Positions 1-8,427 of a stretch of 64,000 bases of DNA are shown in pieces. The translations under genes were made by a program, and so were the position numbers. The first letter of the stretch is position 1. Each line of letters begins with the position of its first letter. Source of the DNA: Rheinheimera pacifica (lineage in GTDB: Bacteria; Pseudomonadota; Gammaproteobacteria; Enterobacterales; Alteromonadaceae); assembly GCF_900108485.1 (NCBI RefSeq), contig NZ_FNXF01000005.1, positions 124,001 through 188,000 on the forward strand, read 5' to 3'. A model generated the notes under the pieces. It was not told the origin of the DNA. It did not search any database and saw only the letters and a list, made by a program, of their open reading frames with translations.

Positions 1-861
1 GCGAAACTCGCTGTCGTATAAAGAGGTAACACTACCAATAGCGCCTTGCAGCCACCACAGCATGGCTTCTACAATCAGAAATGCCAGCAAGCCACCGAAT
101 ACACCAAACCATACACCACTGTATAAGAACGGCCGCTGAATAAAGGCATCGGTTGCCCCTACCAGTTTCATCACTTCAATTTCGTCTTTCTTACTCATAA
201 TAGATAGCCGGATGGTATTGCCAATAATCAGCAATACTGCACCAAGCAACAAAATAGCAATCACCAGCACCGCCTGGCGCAACAGGCTGACAATAGCATC
301 CAGCCGGGTAAGCCAGTCGATATCCAGTTTACCAAACTCGACGATACGCTCTTTTGACAAGCGATCCAGTAACTGGCGGGCACTGCCGGCGCTGGTGTTT
401 TTCGGCAATACCAGTAATACATCCGGCAAAGGGTTGTCTGTCAGATAAGTCAGTGCAGCGCCAAAACCCGAAACATCGGCAAATTCAGCCAGCGCCTGCT
501 GCTTGCTGATATGAGTGACGCGGGCAATGTCATTGTCGGCCTGCAGAATTTTCAGCAAACTGTTAATTTGCCTGTCGTCAGTGCCATCTTTAATAAATAA
601 GCTGATCTCAGCAGCCTGAGTAAAACTGTCGCTCACCTGCTGCACATTTTTTACCAGCAGATGCAAAGTAGCAGGTAGTGTCAAGCTAACGCCCAGTACG
701 CCAATAGTCAGAATAGAAGCAGAGGGCGTGCGCCATAACTCGCCCAGGCTAAACAATGCCTGGCGCACATGGTTAACCCAAAACATCACAAAACGGCGGC
801 CAAGACTAATTTTATGCGCAGAAGCCCCGCTGCTGGCACGGCCGGAAAACAGAATACTCAT
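1..861 (-). CDS. ftsX: FtsX, cell-division ABC permease (3' end off the left edge)
   Basis: Membrane partner of FtsE; the FtsEX complex couples divisome ATP hydrolysis to activation of periplasmic murein hydrolases. I translated 287 codons open to the window edge. Membrane segments lie near residues 49-70, 197-215 and 247-270, with a large periplasmic domain between the first two. The cytoplasmic stretch IMSKKDEIEVMKLVGAT (about 221-236) is typical of FtsX. The last membrane helix and C-terminus lie outside the window. The start ATG overlaps the ftsE stop by four bases (ATGA), indicating translational coupling. Identity is firm from sequence and from the ftsY-ftsE-ftsX order. Confidence 0.96.
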   Translation of the reverse strand, partial: MSILFSGRASSGASAHKISLGRRFVMFWVNHVRQALFSLGELWRTPSASILTIGVLGVSLTLPATLHLLVKNVQQVSDSFTQAAEISLFIKDGTDDRQINSLLKILQADNDIARVTHISKQQALAEFADVSGFGAALTYLTDNPLPDVLLVLPKNTSAGSARQLLDRLSKERIVEFGKLDIDWLTRLDAIVSLLRQAVLVIAILLLGAVLLIIGNTIRLSIMSKKDEIEVMKLVGATDAFIQRPFLYSGVWFGVFGGLLAFLIVEAMLWWLQGAIGSVTSLYDSEFR

Positions 862-1544
862 AATGGGTCTTCCTGATACTGCAGCAGGCCATCGTTAATC
901 ATTTTGCCTTGTTTTAATGTCAGAGTACGGTATTTCATCCGCGCGACCAGACCAAGGTCGTGCGTGGCAACCAGCACCGACACACCTACCTGATTAAAGG
1001 CCTCAAACACCCGCATAATGTCTTTGGACAGATCCGGGTCAAGGTTACCGGTAGGTTCATCGGCCAGTAGCAAAGGCGGTTTATTCACCACAGCGCGGGC
1101 AATGCCTACCCGCTGCTGCTCACCACCAGACAAGGTTTGCGGCAGGCAGCGTACTTTATCCAGCAGGCCCACTTTATCCAGCGCAGCATGCACACGCTTT
1201 ACCATATCTTTACCGCTAAAGCCTTCTATCACCAGCGGCAGTGCCACGTTATCAAATACAGTGTGATTCATCAGCAGACGGTGATTTTGAAAAATAATGC
1301 CAATATCGCGGCGCACATAAGGAATATGCGGCCGGCGAATACGGCTTAAATCAACGTCGTTAATTAATACCCGGCCAACACTGGGGCGTTCAATCAGGCT
1401 GATCAGCTTTAACAGCGTACTTTTACCGGCACCAGAGTGGCCGGTAAGAAATGCCATTTCACCTTTTTCCAGTTTAAAACTGACGCGATCCAGCGCAACA
1501 AAACCACCCGGATAGCTTTTACTGACCTGATCAAACTCCAGCAT
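858..1544 (-). CDS. ftsE: FtsE, cell-division ATP-binding protein
   Basis: ATPase of the FtsEX divisome complex, cytoplasmic face of the inner membrane. The 228-residue length is normal. Walker [10 protein letters not shown] lies near residue 35, the ABC signature LSGGEQQR near 139 and Walker B with DEPTGNLD just after it, followed by the H-loop in ATHD. It starts 2 bases after the ftsY stop and overlaps ftsX, so ftsY-ftsE-ftsX reads as one operon, the usual gammaproteobacterial arrangement. Nothing unusual seen. Confidence 0.98.
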   Translation of the reverse strand: MLEFDQVSKSYPGGFVALDRVSFKLEKGEMAFLTGHSGAGKSTLLKLISLIERPSVGRVLINDVDLSRIRRPHIPYVRRDIGIIFQNHRLLMNHTVFDNVALPLVIEGFSGKDMVKRVHAALDKVGLLDKVRCLPQTLSGGEQQRVGIARAVVNKPPLLLADEPTGNLDPDLSKDIMRVFEAFNQVGVSVLVATHDLGLVARMKYRTLTLKQGKMINDGLLQYQEDPL

Positions 1545-1546
1545 AG

Positions 1547-2668
1547 TTACGCATCCCGGTTAAATAGCGCGCGAATAAAGTCCTGGCTGTTAAACACGCG
1601 TAAATCATCTATACCTTCACCAACGCCGATATAACGCAGGGGCATTTTAAATTGATCAGCAATGGCAAAAATTACGCCGCCTTTGGCGGTACCATCAAGC
1701 TTGGTTAAGCTGATCCCGGTTAATTGCACCGCTTCATTAAATACTTTGGCCTGGCTGAGCGCATTCTGGCCCGTGCCGGCATCCAGCGTCAGCATCACTT
1801 CATGCGGTGCTGTCGGGTCAATTTTTTGCAGTACACGAACAATTTTTTTCAGCTCTTCCATCAGGTGAGCTTTATTTTGCAAACGACCGGCCGTGTCAGC
1901 AATTAACACATCAACCTTACGCGCTTTGGCCGCCTGATAGGCATCAAAAATAACTGAGGCACTGTCTGCACCGGTGTGCTGGGCAATAACCGGGATTTGG
2001 TTGCGCTCGCCCCATACCTGCAGTTGCTCTACCGCCGCAGCCCGGAAGGTATCGCCTGCCGCCAGCATGACCGACTTCCCCTGCTGCTTAAACTGTTGTG
2101 CCATTTTACCGATAGTCGTGGTTTTACCGACACCGTTAACACCCACCATCAGAATAACAAAAGGCCCGCCCGCATTTATCGGCAACAAAGGTTGCTCAAC
2201 ATCTTTTAGCAGCGCTGCCATATCCTGCTGTAACTTTTCAAACAACAGCGAAGAGTCTTTCAGCGATTTACGATCAGCATGTTGCTCCAGTTGCCGGATC
2301 AGCTTCTGCGTGGTATCAACACCAACGTCGGCCAGCAGCAGCTGGGTTTCCAGCTCTTCATACAGCTCGTCATCTATTTTGCGGCCGCTGAATAAGCCCG
2401 CCAGGCCAGAGCCCAGATTCAGGCTGGTTTTGGCTAAGCCCTGCTTTAAACGGGAGAAAAAGCCGGTTTTTTTTGCCGGTTCAGTAACTGTAACGGGTTC
2501 AGCAGCTACCGGTTCAGCCGCAGTTTCAGTTGTGGCTTCAATAGCCTCAACAGCTGCACTATCCGCCGGTTCAGCATCCGTTACAGTGGTATCTGGCACA
2601 GCAGTTTCGGTCTGGCTATCGTCTTTGCCAAAGCCAAGCCAGGAAAACAGTTTATTTTTTTTGCTCAT
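1547..2668 (-). CDS. ftsY: FtsY, signal recognition particle receptor
   Basis: SRP receptor GTPase that docks ribosome-SRP complexes at the membrane for co-translational insertion. The 373-residue protein has an acidic, low-complexity N-terminal A domain (residues about 15-70, rich in A, E, T, V), then the helical N domain and the GTPase G domain. G motifs are visible: GVNGVGKTT, DTAGR and TKLDG, with the closing GEGIDDL segment. First gene of the ftsY-ftsE-ftsX operon, divergent from rsmD. The acidic A domain varies in length among gammaproteobacteria, so its shortness is not remarkable. Confidence 0.98.
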   Translation of the reverse strand: MSKKNKLFSWLGFGKDDSQTETAVPDTTVTDAEPADSAAVEAIEATTETAAEPVAAEPVTVTEPAKKTGFFSRLKQGLAKTSLNLGSGLAGLFSGRKIDDELYEELETQLLLADVGVDTTQKLIRQLEQHADRKSLKDSSLLFEKLQQDMAALLKDVEQPLLPINAGGPFVILMVGVNGVGKTTTIGKMAQQFKQQGKSVMLAAGDTFRAAAVEQLQVWGERNQIPVIAQHTGADSASVIFDAYQAAKARKVDVLIADTAGRLQNKAHLMEELKKIVRVLQKIDPTAPHEVMLTLDAGTGQNALSQAKVFNEAVQLTGISLTKLDGTAKGGVIFAIADQFKMPLRYIGVGEGIDDLRVFNSQDFIRALFNRDA

Positions 2669-2710
2669 AAGCTCAAGTGTATGCAGATAAAAACTAAGGT
2701 AAACTTGGCC

Positions 2711-2740
2711 GTTATACTAACACCTTTGTGTTAAAGGCAA
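2711..2740 (-). promoter_or_regulatory. Candidate sigma-70 promoter and 16-bp dyad for ftsY operon
   Basis: Reading leftward, TTGCCT (2735-2740) and TATAAC (2711-2716) are separated by 18 bases. The spacer holds a perfect inverted repeat, TAACAC-CTTT-GTGTTA (2718-2733). On the other strand TATACT at 2713-2718 could serve rsmD as a -10 element, although no matching -35 is evident. Inference from sequence only. Confidence 0.45.
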
Positions 2741-2750
2741 AACGGATTAG

Positions 2751-3374
2751 ATGAAACAAGCAAAAAGCACAGTAAAACGCCACTCTGCTGGCGAAAAACG
2801 TCTTGCCGCGGTAGCAGGTGCACCGGGAGAAGTACGGGTTATAAGTGGTAAATGGCGTGGCCGCAAACTGGCAGTGTTAAATGCTGAGGGCCTGCGGCCA
2901 ACCACCGACAGAGTAAAAGAAACGCTGTTTAACTGGCTGATGCACGACATTAGCGGGGCAACGGTGCTGGATTGTTTTGCCGGTAGCGGCAGCCTGGCGA
3001 TAGAGGCATTATCACGTTATGCGGCCCATGCCACCTTAGTGGAACGTGATGCCGGCCTGGCACGGCATCTGAAACAAAACCTGCAAAAGCTAAAATGCGA
3101 CAACGCGCAGGTGATAAATCAGGATTGCTTAAGCCTGTTATCCACCATGGCAACAAAGCAATACAATGTGGTGTTTATCGATCCACCTTTTCGCAAAGGT
3201 TTAGCGCTGCCCTGCTGTCAGGCACTGGAGCAACAGCAATGGTTAGCCGACAATGCCCTGGTATATCTGGAAACTGAAAAAGAACTTATAACGGCACAGA
3301 TGCCGGCAAACTGGCGTTTACTAAAAGAGAAAATAGCCGGCCAGCTGGCTTACCGGCTATATCAGCGCAGCTAA
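2751..3374 (+). CDS. rsmD: RsmD, 16S rRNA (guanine-966-N2)-methyltransferase
   Basis: Methylates G966 of 16S rRNA using S-adenosylmethionine. The 207-residue length fits the family. The SAM-binding motif DCFAGSGSLAIEALSR lies near residue 70, and the catalytic DPPF is at residues 144-147. The early segment RVISGKWRGRKL followed by GLRPTTDRVKETLFNWL is a family hallmark. It is divergent from ftsY, a position conserved in many proteobacteria. The N-terminus carries about 20 extra basic residues compared with a minimal RsmD, so a later start is possible but no better one is seen. Confidence 0.97.
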   Translation: MKQAKSTVKRHSAGEKRLAAVAGAPGEVRVISGKWRGRKLAVLNAEGLRPTTDRVKETLFNWLMHDISGATVLDCFAGSGSLAIEALSRYAAHATLVERDAGLARHLKQNLQKLKCDNAQVINQDCLSLLSTMATKQYNVVFIDPPFRKGLALPCCQALEQQQWLADNALVYLETEKELITAQMPANWRLLKEKIAGQLAYRLYQRS

Positions 3375-3389
3375 TACGCGCAGGCTGGG

Positions 3390-4004
3390 TTAATCTGTAT
3401 TGCTCAGCTCCATTCCCAGGTTAGTCAGGCCTTGCTCTTTTACCCAGTTTTGCAGCATTTGCCGCTCTTCGCGGCCAAATTGCTTAACGGACGTCACAAG
3501 TTCAATCAGTTCAGCCAGGCAGTCCATTTCGTATTGCATCAGCGGGTGCTCGCGAACGATTTTTTTCAACTCTGCTTCGGTAGTAATATCATCGTCAATA
3601 CTGTCGTGCTCGATTAACCGCGCTACGGTTGCCTGCGAAATTTTCGCGACATTGATAAATTCAGCGGCATCTTGCTGGGCAATACCGCTTAGCATCATAT
3701 CCAGGGCCGTGGCGCAATCTACTGCCGGATAGACACCAAAAATATCAAAGTCACTTAACTCCGGTGTTATTGCGTCCAGTTCTTCAGACAGTTTTTCGAA
3801 ATTAATTTTGGCTTTTTTTACCGTTAACCACTCCCATACCAGCGTCAGTATATGGCGTGGCAGTTCGGCATCACCGGTTTGGGTTACTTCAGCAAACAGC
3901 TGGTAATTCGGTAACATGCGTTCAAGCAAGGTGGCAGCAACGGCGGCTTGCTGGTAAAAGTTCAGCTCACGCATCGCCTGAAAATTATTGGCTTTTTGTT
4001 TCAT
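3390..4004 (-). CDS. yjaG: YjaG/DUF416 family protein
   Basis: About 204 residues, resembling E. coli YjaG (DUF416), a small alpha-helical cytoplasmic protein of unknown function. Matching features are an early LERMLPNY segment, WEWLTVKKAKINF, and FDIFGVYPAVDCATALD. I chose the ATG at 4004 because it is preceded by AGGACAAAG at good spacing. An in-frame upstream start at 4088 has no such site, and an internal ATG at 3974 is the alternative. The chosen start overlaps the end of the upstream gene by 20 bases, so the two are probably co-translated. Confidence 0.85.
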   Translation of the reverse strand: MKQKANNFQAMRELNFYQQAAVAATLLERMLPNYQLFAEVTQTGDAELPRHILTLVWEWLTVKKAKINFEKLSEELDAITPELSDFDIFGVYPAVDCATALDMMLSGIAQQDAAEFINVAKISQATVARLIEHDSIDDDITTEAELKKIVREHPLMQYEMDCLAELIELVTSVKQFGREERQMLQNWVKEQGLTNLGMELSNTD

Positions 4005-4338
4005 CTTTGTCCTGAAGACATGACCAGCAAATATCAAAACTCTGATAGTTAAGTTCACCACAGCTACATTGCCACTGTGCTGGTTCATGCTTTAATTGTT
4101 GTAAATACTGGTTGATTATACGCTGTGCACAGGGAAATTGCTGCTGTGGCACCCAAAGCTGAATGCCAACGTCATTTAATGGCAGCTCACCCGCTGCCCC
4201 GGCAAGATATTCACCGCTCACTCTGACTAACACAGCGGCGTGCTGCAATAAGCCTTGCACCAGCCCCGCTTCAAAACTGTTGGCCGCCTGATATAACCGC
4301 TGCCATTGCTGCACGTCATTGGGGTGCAACAGTTCCAT
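3985..4338 (-). CDS. DUF2007-like protein with C-terminal zinc ribbon
   Basis: 117 residues. The N-terminal two thirds (YQAANSFEAGLVQGLLQHAA, then a GELPLNDVGIQLWVP segment) look like the DUF2007 putative signal-transducing fold, a PII/ACT-like domain named from sequence families only. The C-terminus has two Cys pairs, CSCGE and CWSC, spaced like a small zinc ribbon. It lies 2 bases after the coiled-coil gene and overlaps the YjaG-like gene, so the three form a leftward operon. Partner and function are unknown. Confidence 0.75.
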   Translation of the reverse strand: MELLHPNDVQQWQRLYQAANSFEAGLVQGLLQHAAVLVRVSGEYLAGAAGELPLNDVGIQLWVPQQQFPCAQRIINQYLQQLKHEPAQWQCSCGELNYQSFDICWSCLQDKDETKSQ

Positions 4339-4340
4339 TA

Positions 4341-5624
4341 TCAGCCCGTCACTTGCAGTTGCTTTTGCGCATATTCAAATTTCAGTTTGAACTCCATCAT
4401 GCGCTCTTCCATCGCCTGCACCTGCAGTTGATGGGTTTCTTGCTGTTGTTGTAATTCGGTACGAAGTGCACGAATTAACTCACGGCTACTGTCGGCTTCC
4501 TGCTGTTGTTTTTGCTCTGCCGCATACTGGCGGTTTTGTGCATGCTCAAGCTGGGCTTCTATTTTTTGTTGCCGGCTCTGGCTAAGCTGATACTGCTCTG
4601 TCAGGTTAACGTAATCTGCCTGCAAGCGGGTCAGTTCAGAGCCTAAGCCGCTGCTTTCATCGGTTGCTCTGGCCAGTTGCTGCTGCAAGTCTGTCAGTTG
4701 TTGTTCTGACGCGTTCAGCTGTTGTTGCCATTGCTGCTGTTGCTCAGCCTGAACAGACAGCTGTTGTTGCAGTTGCTGAATTTTTTGTTGCTGTAAGTCG
4801 TGAGTTCTTTTACGGTCCTGCACTTCCTGTTGCAGCCTGGCGATGGCTTGCAGTTTGTCCTGCTGCGCGCCCTCCATCGCAGCCACACGTTGATGCTCTG
4901 CCGTTAACGCTGCGGCCTGCGTCTTCAGGTTTTGCTGCAGTTCGGCCAGTTGCCGCTCATGTTCGGCCTGTAACGCATTAAGTTGCTGCTGGTGTTTTTG
5001 CTGTTGTTCACTGGCTAATCTCAGCTCGGCGTTAGCCTGTTGCACAACCAATTTTAATTCGTGGGCAGCGGCTTTGGCTTGCTCTGTGTCAGCTTCTGCT
5101 GATGCCAGTTGCTGCTGTAGCTGACTTAACTGAAATTCGGCCTGCTGCAGCTTTTTCTCAGCTTCGTTATTGCCGTTATCGGCGTGTTGCAATTGCACAA
5201 CCTGCTGTTGTAATTGCTCGTATTGTTTAATCTGTGCAGTGTAATTTTGCTGTATTGCCGACAACTGAGTGCTGGTTTTCTCCAGCTCTTCGGTAACGGC
5301 GTGATGTTGCTGGCGTAACTTAGCCAACTCCAGATGATCGGCACTGGCTACCGGAGCAGCCATATCAAGTTGTTGCTTGGTATGTTGCCAGTCTTTAAAT
5401 AGTTTCTGGTAGGCTTGTTCTTGTTCAAACAAGCGTTGTTGCCACTGTTGCTGGCTATCGGCCAGCACCTCACTGGCAAATTGTTCCAGCTGTTGCTGCT
5501 GAATATTAAGAAGCTGAGTAGAGAAGTCGACCAGGCTGGCTTCCAGCTGTTGCTGCGCAGTCTGGGTTAAATCGGCAATAATTTGCTGCTCGTTTTTATT
5601 ATTGTTTTTCTTCACTGCATTCAT
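4341..5624 (-). CDS. Glutamine-rich coiled-coil protein of unknown function
   Basis: 427 residues, predicted almost entirely coiled coil from about residue 25 to the C-terminus, with roughly a quarter of residues glutamine and frequent QQQ runs. There is no signal peptide, membrane segment or recognisable catalytic motif. The N-terminus is short and basic, rich in K and N. It is first in a three-gene leftward operon with the DUF2007-like and YjaG-like genes. Long coiled coils of this kind occur in SMC-like, KfrA-like and scaffold proteins, but no globular domain supports any of these. A cytoplasmic structural or scaffolding role is a guess. Confidence 0.75.
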   Translation of the reverse strand: MNAVKKNNNKNEQQIIADLTQTAQQQLEASLVDFSTQLLNIQQQQLEQFASEVLADSQQQWQQRLFEQEQAYQKLFKDWQHTKQQLDMAAPVASADHLELAKLRQQHHAVTEELEKTSTQLSAIQQNYTAQIKQYEQLQQQVVQLQHADNGNNEAEKKLQQAEFQLSQLQQQLASAEADTEQAKAAAHELKLVVQQANAELRLASEQQQKHQQQLNALQAEHERQLAELQQNLKTQAAALTAEHQRVAAMEGAQQDKLQAIARLQQEVQDRKRTHDLQQQKIQQLQQQLSVQAEQQQQWQQQLNASEQQLTDLQQQLARATDESSGLGSELTRLQADYVNLTEQYQLSQSRQQKIEAQLEHAQNRQYAAEQKQQQEADSSRELIRALRTELQQQQETHQLQVQAMEERMMEFKLKFEYAQKQLQVTG

Positions 5625-5767
5625 TGTCAGCTCTCGCTTTACTTCGGTAGCTATTGCCTGCGTTTTGCAAGCGCCCCGACGTCAACAGTTAAGCACACCA
5701 TAGCCAGAATCTCAGCATAAAAAGGCTATAACATACTATGCCGGACTTTAGTGTAATATGACTTATC

Positions 5768-5814
5768 ATTGATAGCTAACGCTATTGATAGTTTTAACAT
5801 TTTCGCGGTTTAAT
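5768..5814 (+). promoter_or_regulatory. Candidate promoter with overlapping dyad and direct repeat
   Basis: TTGATA (5785-5790) and TTTAAT (5809-5814) are 18 bases apart, a fair sigma-70 match, and precede the DUF2721 gene. The -35 overlaps a perfect inverted repeat, ATAGC-TAAC-GCTAT (5772-5785). Two copies of ATTGATAG start at 5768 and 5784, 16 bases apart. This suggests a regulator binding site, by inference only. The rest of the 212-base gap (5625-5836) shows nothing clear. Confidence 0.45.
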
Positions 5815-5836
5815 TTTTTATAACAGGAGCCTGCAT

Positions 5837-6226
5837 ATGATGGATTTAACCACCCCCGCCCTGCTGTTTCCCGCCATATCTTTACTGTTTTTGGCTTACA
5901 CCAACCGTTTTTTGGTGTTGGCGCAATTGATCAGGGAGCTAAACCAGCGCGAAGGCGATAATGTACGCCAAATGGCCAGGCGCCAGATAGACAACTTACG
6001 CCGCCGTATAGTGTTAATAAAAGTGATGCAGGCTTTTGGTGTACTTAGCTTTGTACTATGCACTGCCGCCATGTTCTGTCTGTTTATGTTATGGCAAACC
6101 GCAGGTCAGCTGCTGTTTGTTGTCAGCCTGATTAGCTTATTAATTAGTCTGCTCTATTCTTTATATGAGATCCAAATCTCCTGTGATGCCATAAATATAG
6201 AACTGGAATCACTGCAAAACCGCTAA
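5837..6226 (+). CDS. DUF2721 family membrane protein
   Basis: 129 residues with three predicted membrane helices: about residues 5-28, 62-85 and 90-112. Between the first two is a basic amphipathic stretch with RRQIDNLRRRI. This matches the DUF2721 pattern of small inner-membrane proteins with no known function. SD AGGAG stands 8 bases before the first ATG; a second in-frame ATG follows immediately. The HD-GYP gene begins 37 bases downstream, so the two may be co-transcribed. Confidence 0.82.
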   Translation: MMDLTTPALLFPAISLLFLAYTNRFLVLAQLIRELNQREGDNVRQMARRQIDNLRRRIVLIKVMQAFGVLSFVLCTAAMFCLFMLWQTAGQLLFVVSLISLLISLLYSLYEIQISCDAINIELESLQNR

Positions 6227-6263
6227 CGGACACCGATGATGACAACCAGCACCGGATGGCAAC

Positions 6264-7790
6264 ATGAGTAATGATGAGTTTCTGTTTCAGCATGAAAACG
6301 CAAGCCCGGATGAAGAACCGGACATCAATACCAGCCCGCCATGGCAGGTACTGATAGTTGATGACGATGCCAGCATCCACCAGATCACCACTTTGGTGCT
6401 GAACAACTTTGAATTTGAGCAGCGACCGTTGCGGCTACTGCATGCCTACAGCGCACGCGAAGCCTTGAGTATTATCTCGCAACAGCCCGATATTGCCCTG
6501 GCCATTATTGATGTCGTGATGGAAACACAACATGCAGGTCTTGAATTAGTTAAAACCATCCGCCAGCAGTTACAAAACCGCAGTATACGGCTGATTTTAC
6601 GCACCGGCCAGCCAGGAGAGGCGCCTGAAGAGCATGTTATCCGCGATTACGACATTAACGATTACAAAAACAAAACTGAAGTAACCGCAATAAAACTGAA
6701 AACGATGCTGTACGCCGGGCTACGTTCATACCGCGATCTGTGCATTATTGAGCACCACAAAACCGGCCTGGAAAAAATAATTGGTTGCACTACCAGTTTT
6801 TTACAGTGCAGCAGTTTAAAAGAGTTTGCTTCATTAATTCTGGGGCAGGTTGCTTATTTGCTCGGTCTTGAGCGTGAACAAATATACTGCTGCGCCGCAA
6901 TTCATAACGCCGCTCAGCAAGGCCCCAAGCTGGATATTATTGCCAGCAGTAACCCTGCCAGCGGCGATAAGCTACCTGACGACGTTGCCAGCAAAATCCG
7001 GCAGGTACAGCAAAATAAGCAGTCTTACTATGCGGAAGATTGCTTTATCGGTTATTTTACCACGCACAAGGGCAACGAAAATTTCCTCTTTGTTAGCAAA
7101 GGCAGTAAATTAGAACAGAGCGATCATCACCTACTCAGTTATTTCTCGCACAGCATTGCCATAGCTTATGAAAATATCCAACTGCGCGAGCTGATGCGGG
7201 AAAGCCAGCGCGAGCTGTCCTATATTTTGGGCGAAGCGGTAGAAAAACGCTCGAAAGAAACCGGCAGCCATGTAAAACGGGTGGCTAATTACAGCTATCT
7301 GCTGGCAGTTAAATGTGGCTTGTCAGAGTATGAAGCCGAAAAAATAAAACTGGCCTCCCCACTGCATGATTTAGGCAAAATTGCGATTCCGGATCATATT
7401 TTAAATAAACCCGCTAAACATGATGGCAATGAATGGGCTATTATGCTGCAGCACGCCGAGCTTGGTTACCAGATTTTACAACATTCCACTAACGAGATAC
7501 TGCAGATGGGTGCCATTATTGCTTATCAGCATCATGAAAAGTGGAATGGTAAAGGCTACCCGCAAGGGCTAAGTGGCCACAATATTCATATTGCCGGGCG
7601 CATAACCGCACTGGCAGATGTTTTTGACGCTTTAGGCAGCGACCGGTGCTATAAAAAAGCCTGGCCATTGCCGGAAATTATCGAACTTATTCGCCAAGAA
7701 CGTGGTCAACACTTTGACCCGGTATTGGCGGATATATTGTTAAACAATCTGGATGCCTTCCTCGCAATACGCGATGCGTACCCAGATTAA
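6264..7790 (+). CDS. Response regulator with DUF3369 and HD-GYP domains (c-di-GMP phosphodiesterase)
   Basis: 508 residues. An N-terminal receiver domain (about 28-150) has D83 as the likely phosphoacceptor in AIIDVVME. A GAF-like DUF3369 sensor region follows (about 170-310). The C-terminal HD-GYP phosphodiesterase domain has the catalytic H368-D369 in LHDLGKIAIPDHIL and G431-Y432-P433 in HHEKWNGKGYP. All key motifs are intact, so it should hydrolyse cyclic di-GMP and respond to an unseen histidine kinase. No kinase gene is adjacent. Confidence 0.94.
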   Translation: MSNDEFLFQHENASPDEEPDINTSPPWQVLIVDDDASIHQITTLVLNNFEFEQRPLRLLHAYSAREALSIISQQPDIALAIIDVVMETQHAGLELVKTIRQQLQNRSIRLILRTGQPGEAPEEHVIRDYDINDYKNKTEVTAIKLKTMLYAGLRSYRDLCIIEHHKTGLEKIIGCTTSFLQCSSLKEFASLILGQVAYLLGLEREQIYCCAAIHNAAQQGPKLDIIASSNPASGDKLPDDVASKIRQVQQNKQSYYAEDCFIGYFTTHKGNENFLFVSKGSKLEQSDHHLLSYFSHSIAIAYENIQLRELMRESQRELSYILGEAVEKRSKETGSHVKRVANYSYLLAVKCGLSEYEAEKIKLASPLHDLGKIAIPDHILNKPAKHDGNEWAIMLQHAELGYQILQHSTNEILQMGAIIAYQHHEKWNGKGYPQGLSGHNIHIAGRITALADVFDALGSDRCYKKAWPLPEIIELIRQERGQHFDPVLADILLNNLDAFLAIRDAYPD

Positions 7791-7806
7791 GCATAGGAAG
7801 AAGTGT

Positions 7807-8400
7807 ATGCTACGCAAAAATATTAAACATATGGTTATTACCTGTGCCGCACTGGCAGCGCTGGTTATTGCCGGTTGTGCTACCGGACCTAAAGTACGCT
7901 CTGACGCTGCGGCCAACACTAATTTTTCCAGTTATAAAACCTTTGCTTTTATGCCTGAGCCCGCAACAGATAAAGCTGGCTATGCCACTTTGGTCACGCA
8001 GCATTTTAAAGACGCTATCAGCGCTGAAATGACGGCTTTGGGTTATCAGTACAGCGAAACCAATGCTGACCTGCTGGTAAACTTTAACTCTAATGTGGAA
8101 ACCCGTACTGATGTGCGCTCTATGCCATCAGCCACCTTTAACTACGGCTACTATAATTACCGTCGTGGTTATTATGCCGGCTTCCCGCTGTACACCAATG
8201 ACGTAGATACTATTCGTTACAAATACGGTACGGTAAATATTGATGTTATTGATGCAGAGAAAAAGCAGCTGGTGTGGGAAGGTATTTCTGAGGGCACGCT
8301 GAAAAAATCAGATCTGGAAAAGCCTAAGCAGGCTATTTCAGAAGTTGTTAGCCTTATTTTTCAGCAGTACCCAACGCGGCGGGTTGTACCGCAGTCTTAA
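7807..8400 (+). CDS. DUF4136 domain lipoprotein
   Basis: 197 residues beginning MLRKNIKHMVITCAALAAL, with a lipobox IAGC giving a predicted lipidated Cys near residue 24. The mature part matches DUF4136: an early NFSSYKTFAFMP segment, a central Tyr/Arg/Gly-rich loop, and GTVNIDVIDAEKKQLVWEG near the end. Function is unknown; the family is envelope-associated. The start was chosen for AGGAAG seven bases upstream; an earlier in-frame start at 7753 lies inside the HD-GYP gene. Confidence 0.85.
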   Translation: MLRKNIKHMVITCAALAALVIAGCATGPKVRSDAAANTNFSSYKTFAFMPEPATDKAGYATLVTQHFKDAISAEMTALGYQYSETNADLLVNFNSNVETRTDVRSMPSATFNYGYYNYRRGYYAGFPLYTNDVDTIRYKYGTVNIDVIDAEKKQLVWEGISEGTLKKSDLEKPKQAISEVVSLIFQQYPTRRVVPQS

Positions 8401-8427
8401 CTGCGGCCAGAGTTCAGCAGTACCCGC

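Noticed and set aside
1974..2690. Long antisense reading frame over ftsY, and similar ones over cusA (15234-15839, 16038-16646) and the TonB receptor (40938-41624)
   Set aside because: Each lies opposite a well-supported gene, has no SD and encodes low-complexity Ser/Ala-rich or unfolded-looking protein; they are codon-structure shadows.
4341..5624. DNA tandem repeat suggested by recurring TGCTG/TTGCTG
   Set aside because: The period is irregular and follows Gln codons of a coiled-coil protein; it is not a true tandem repeat.
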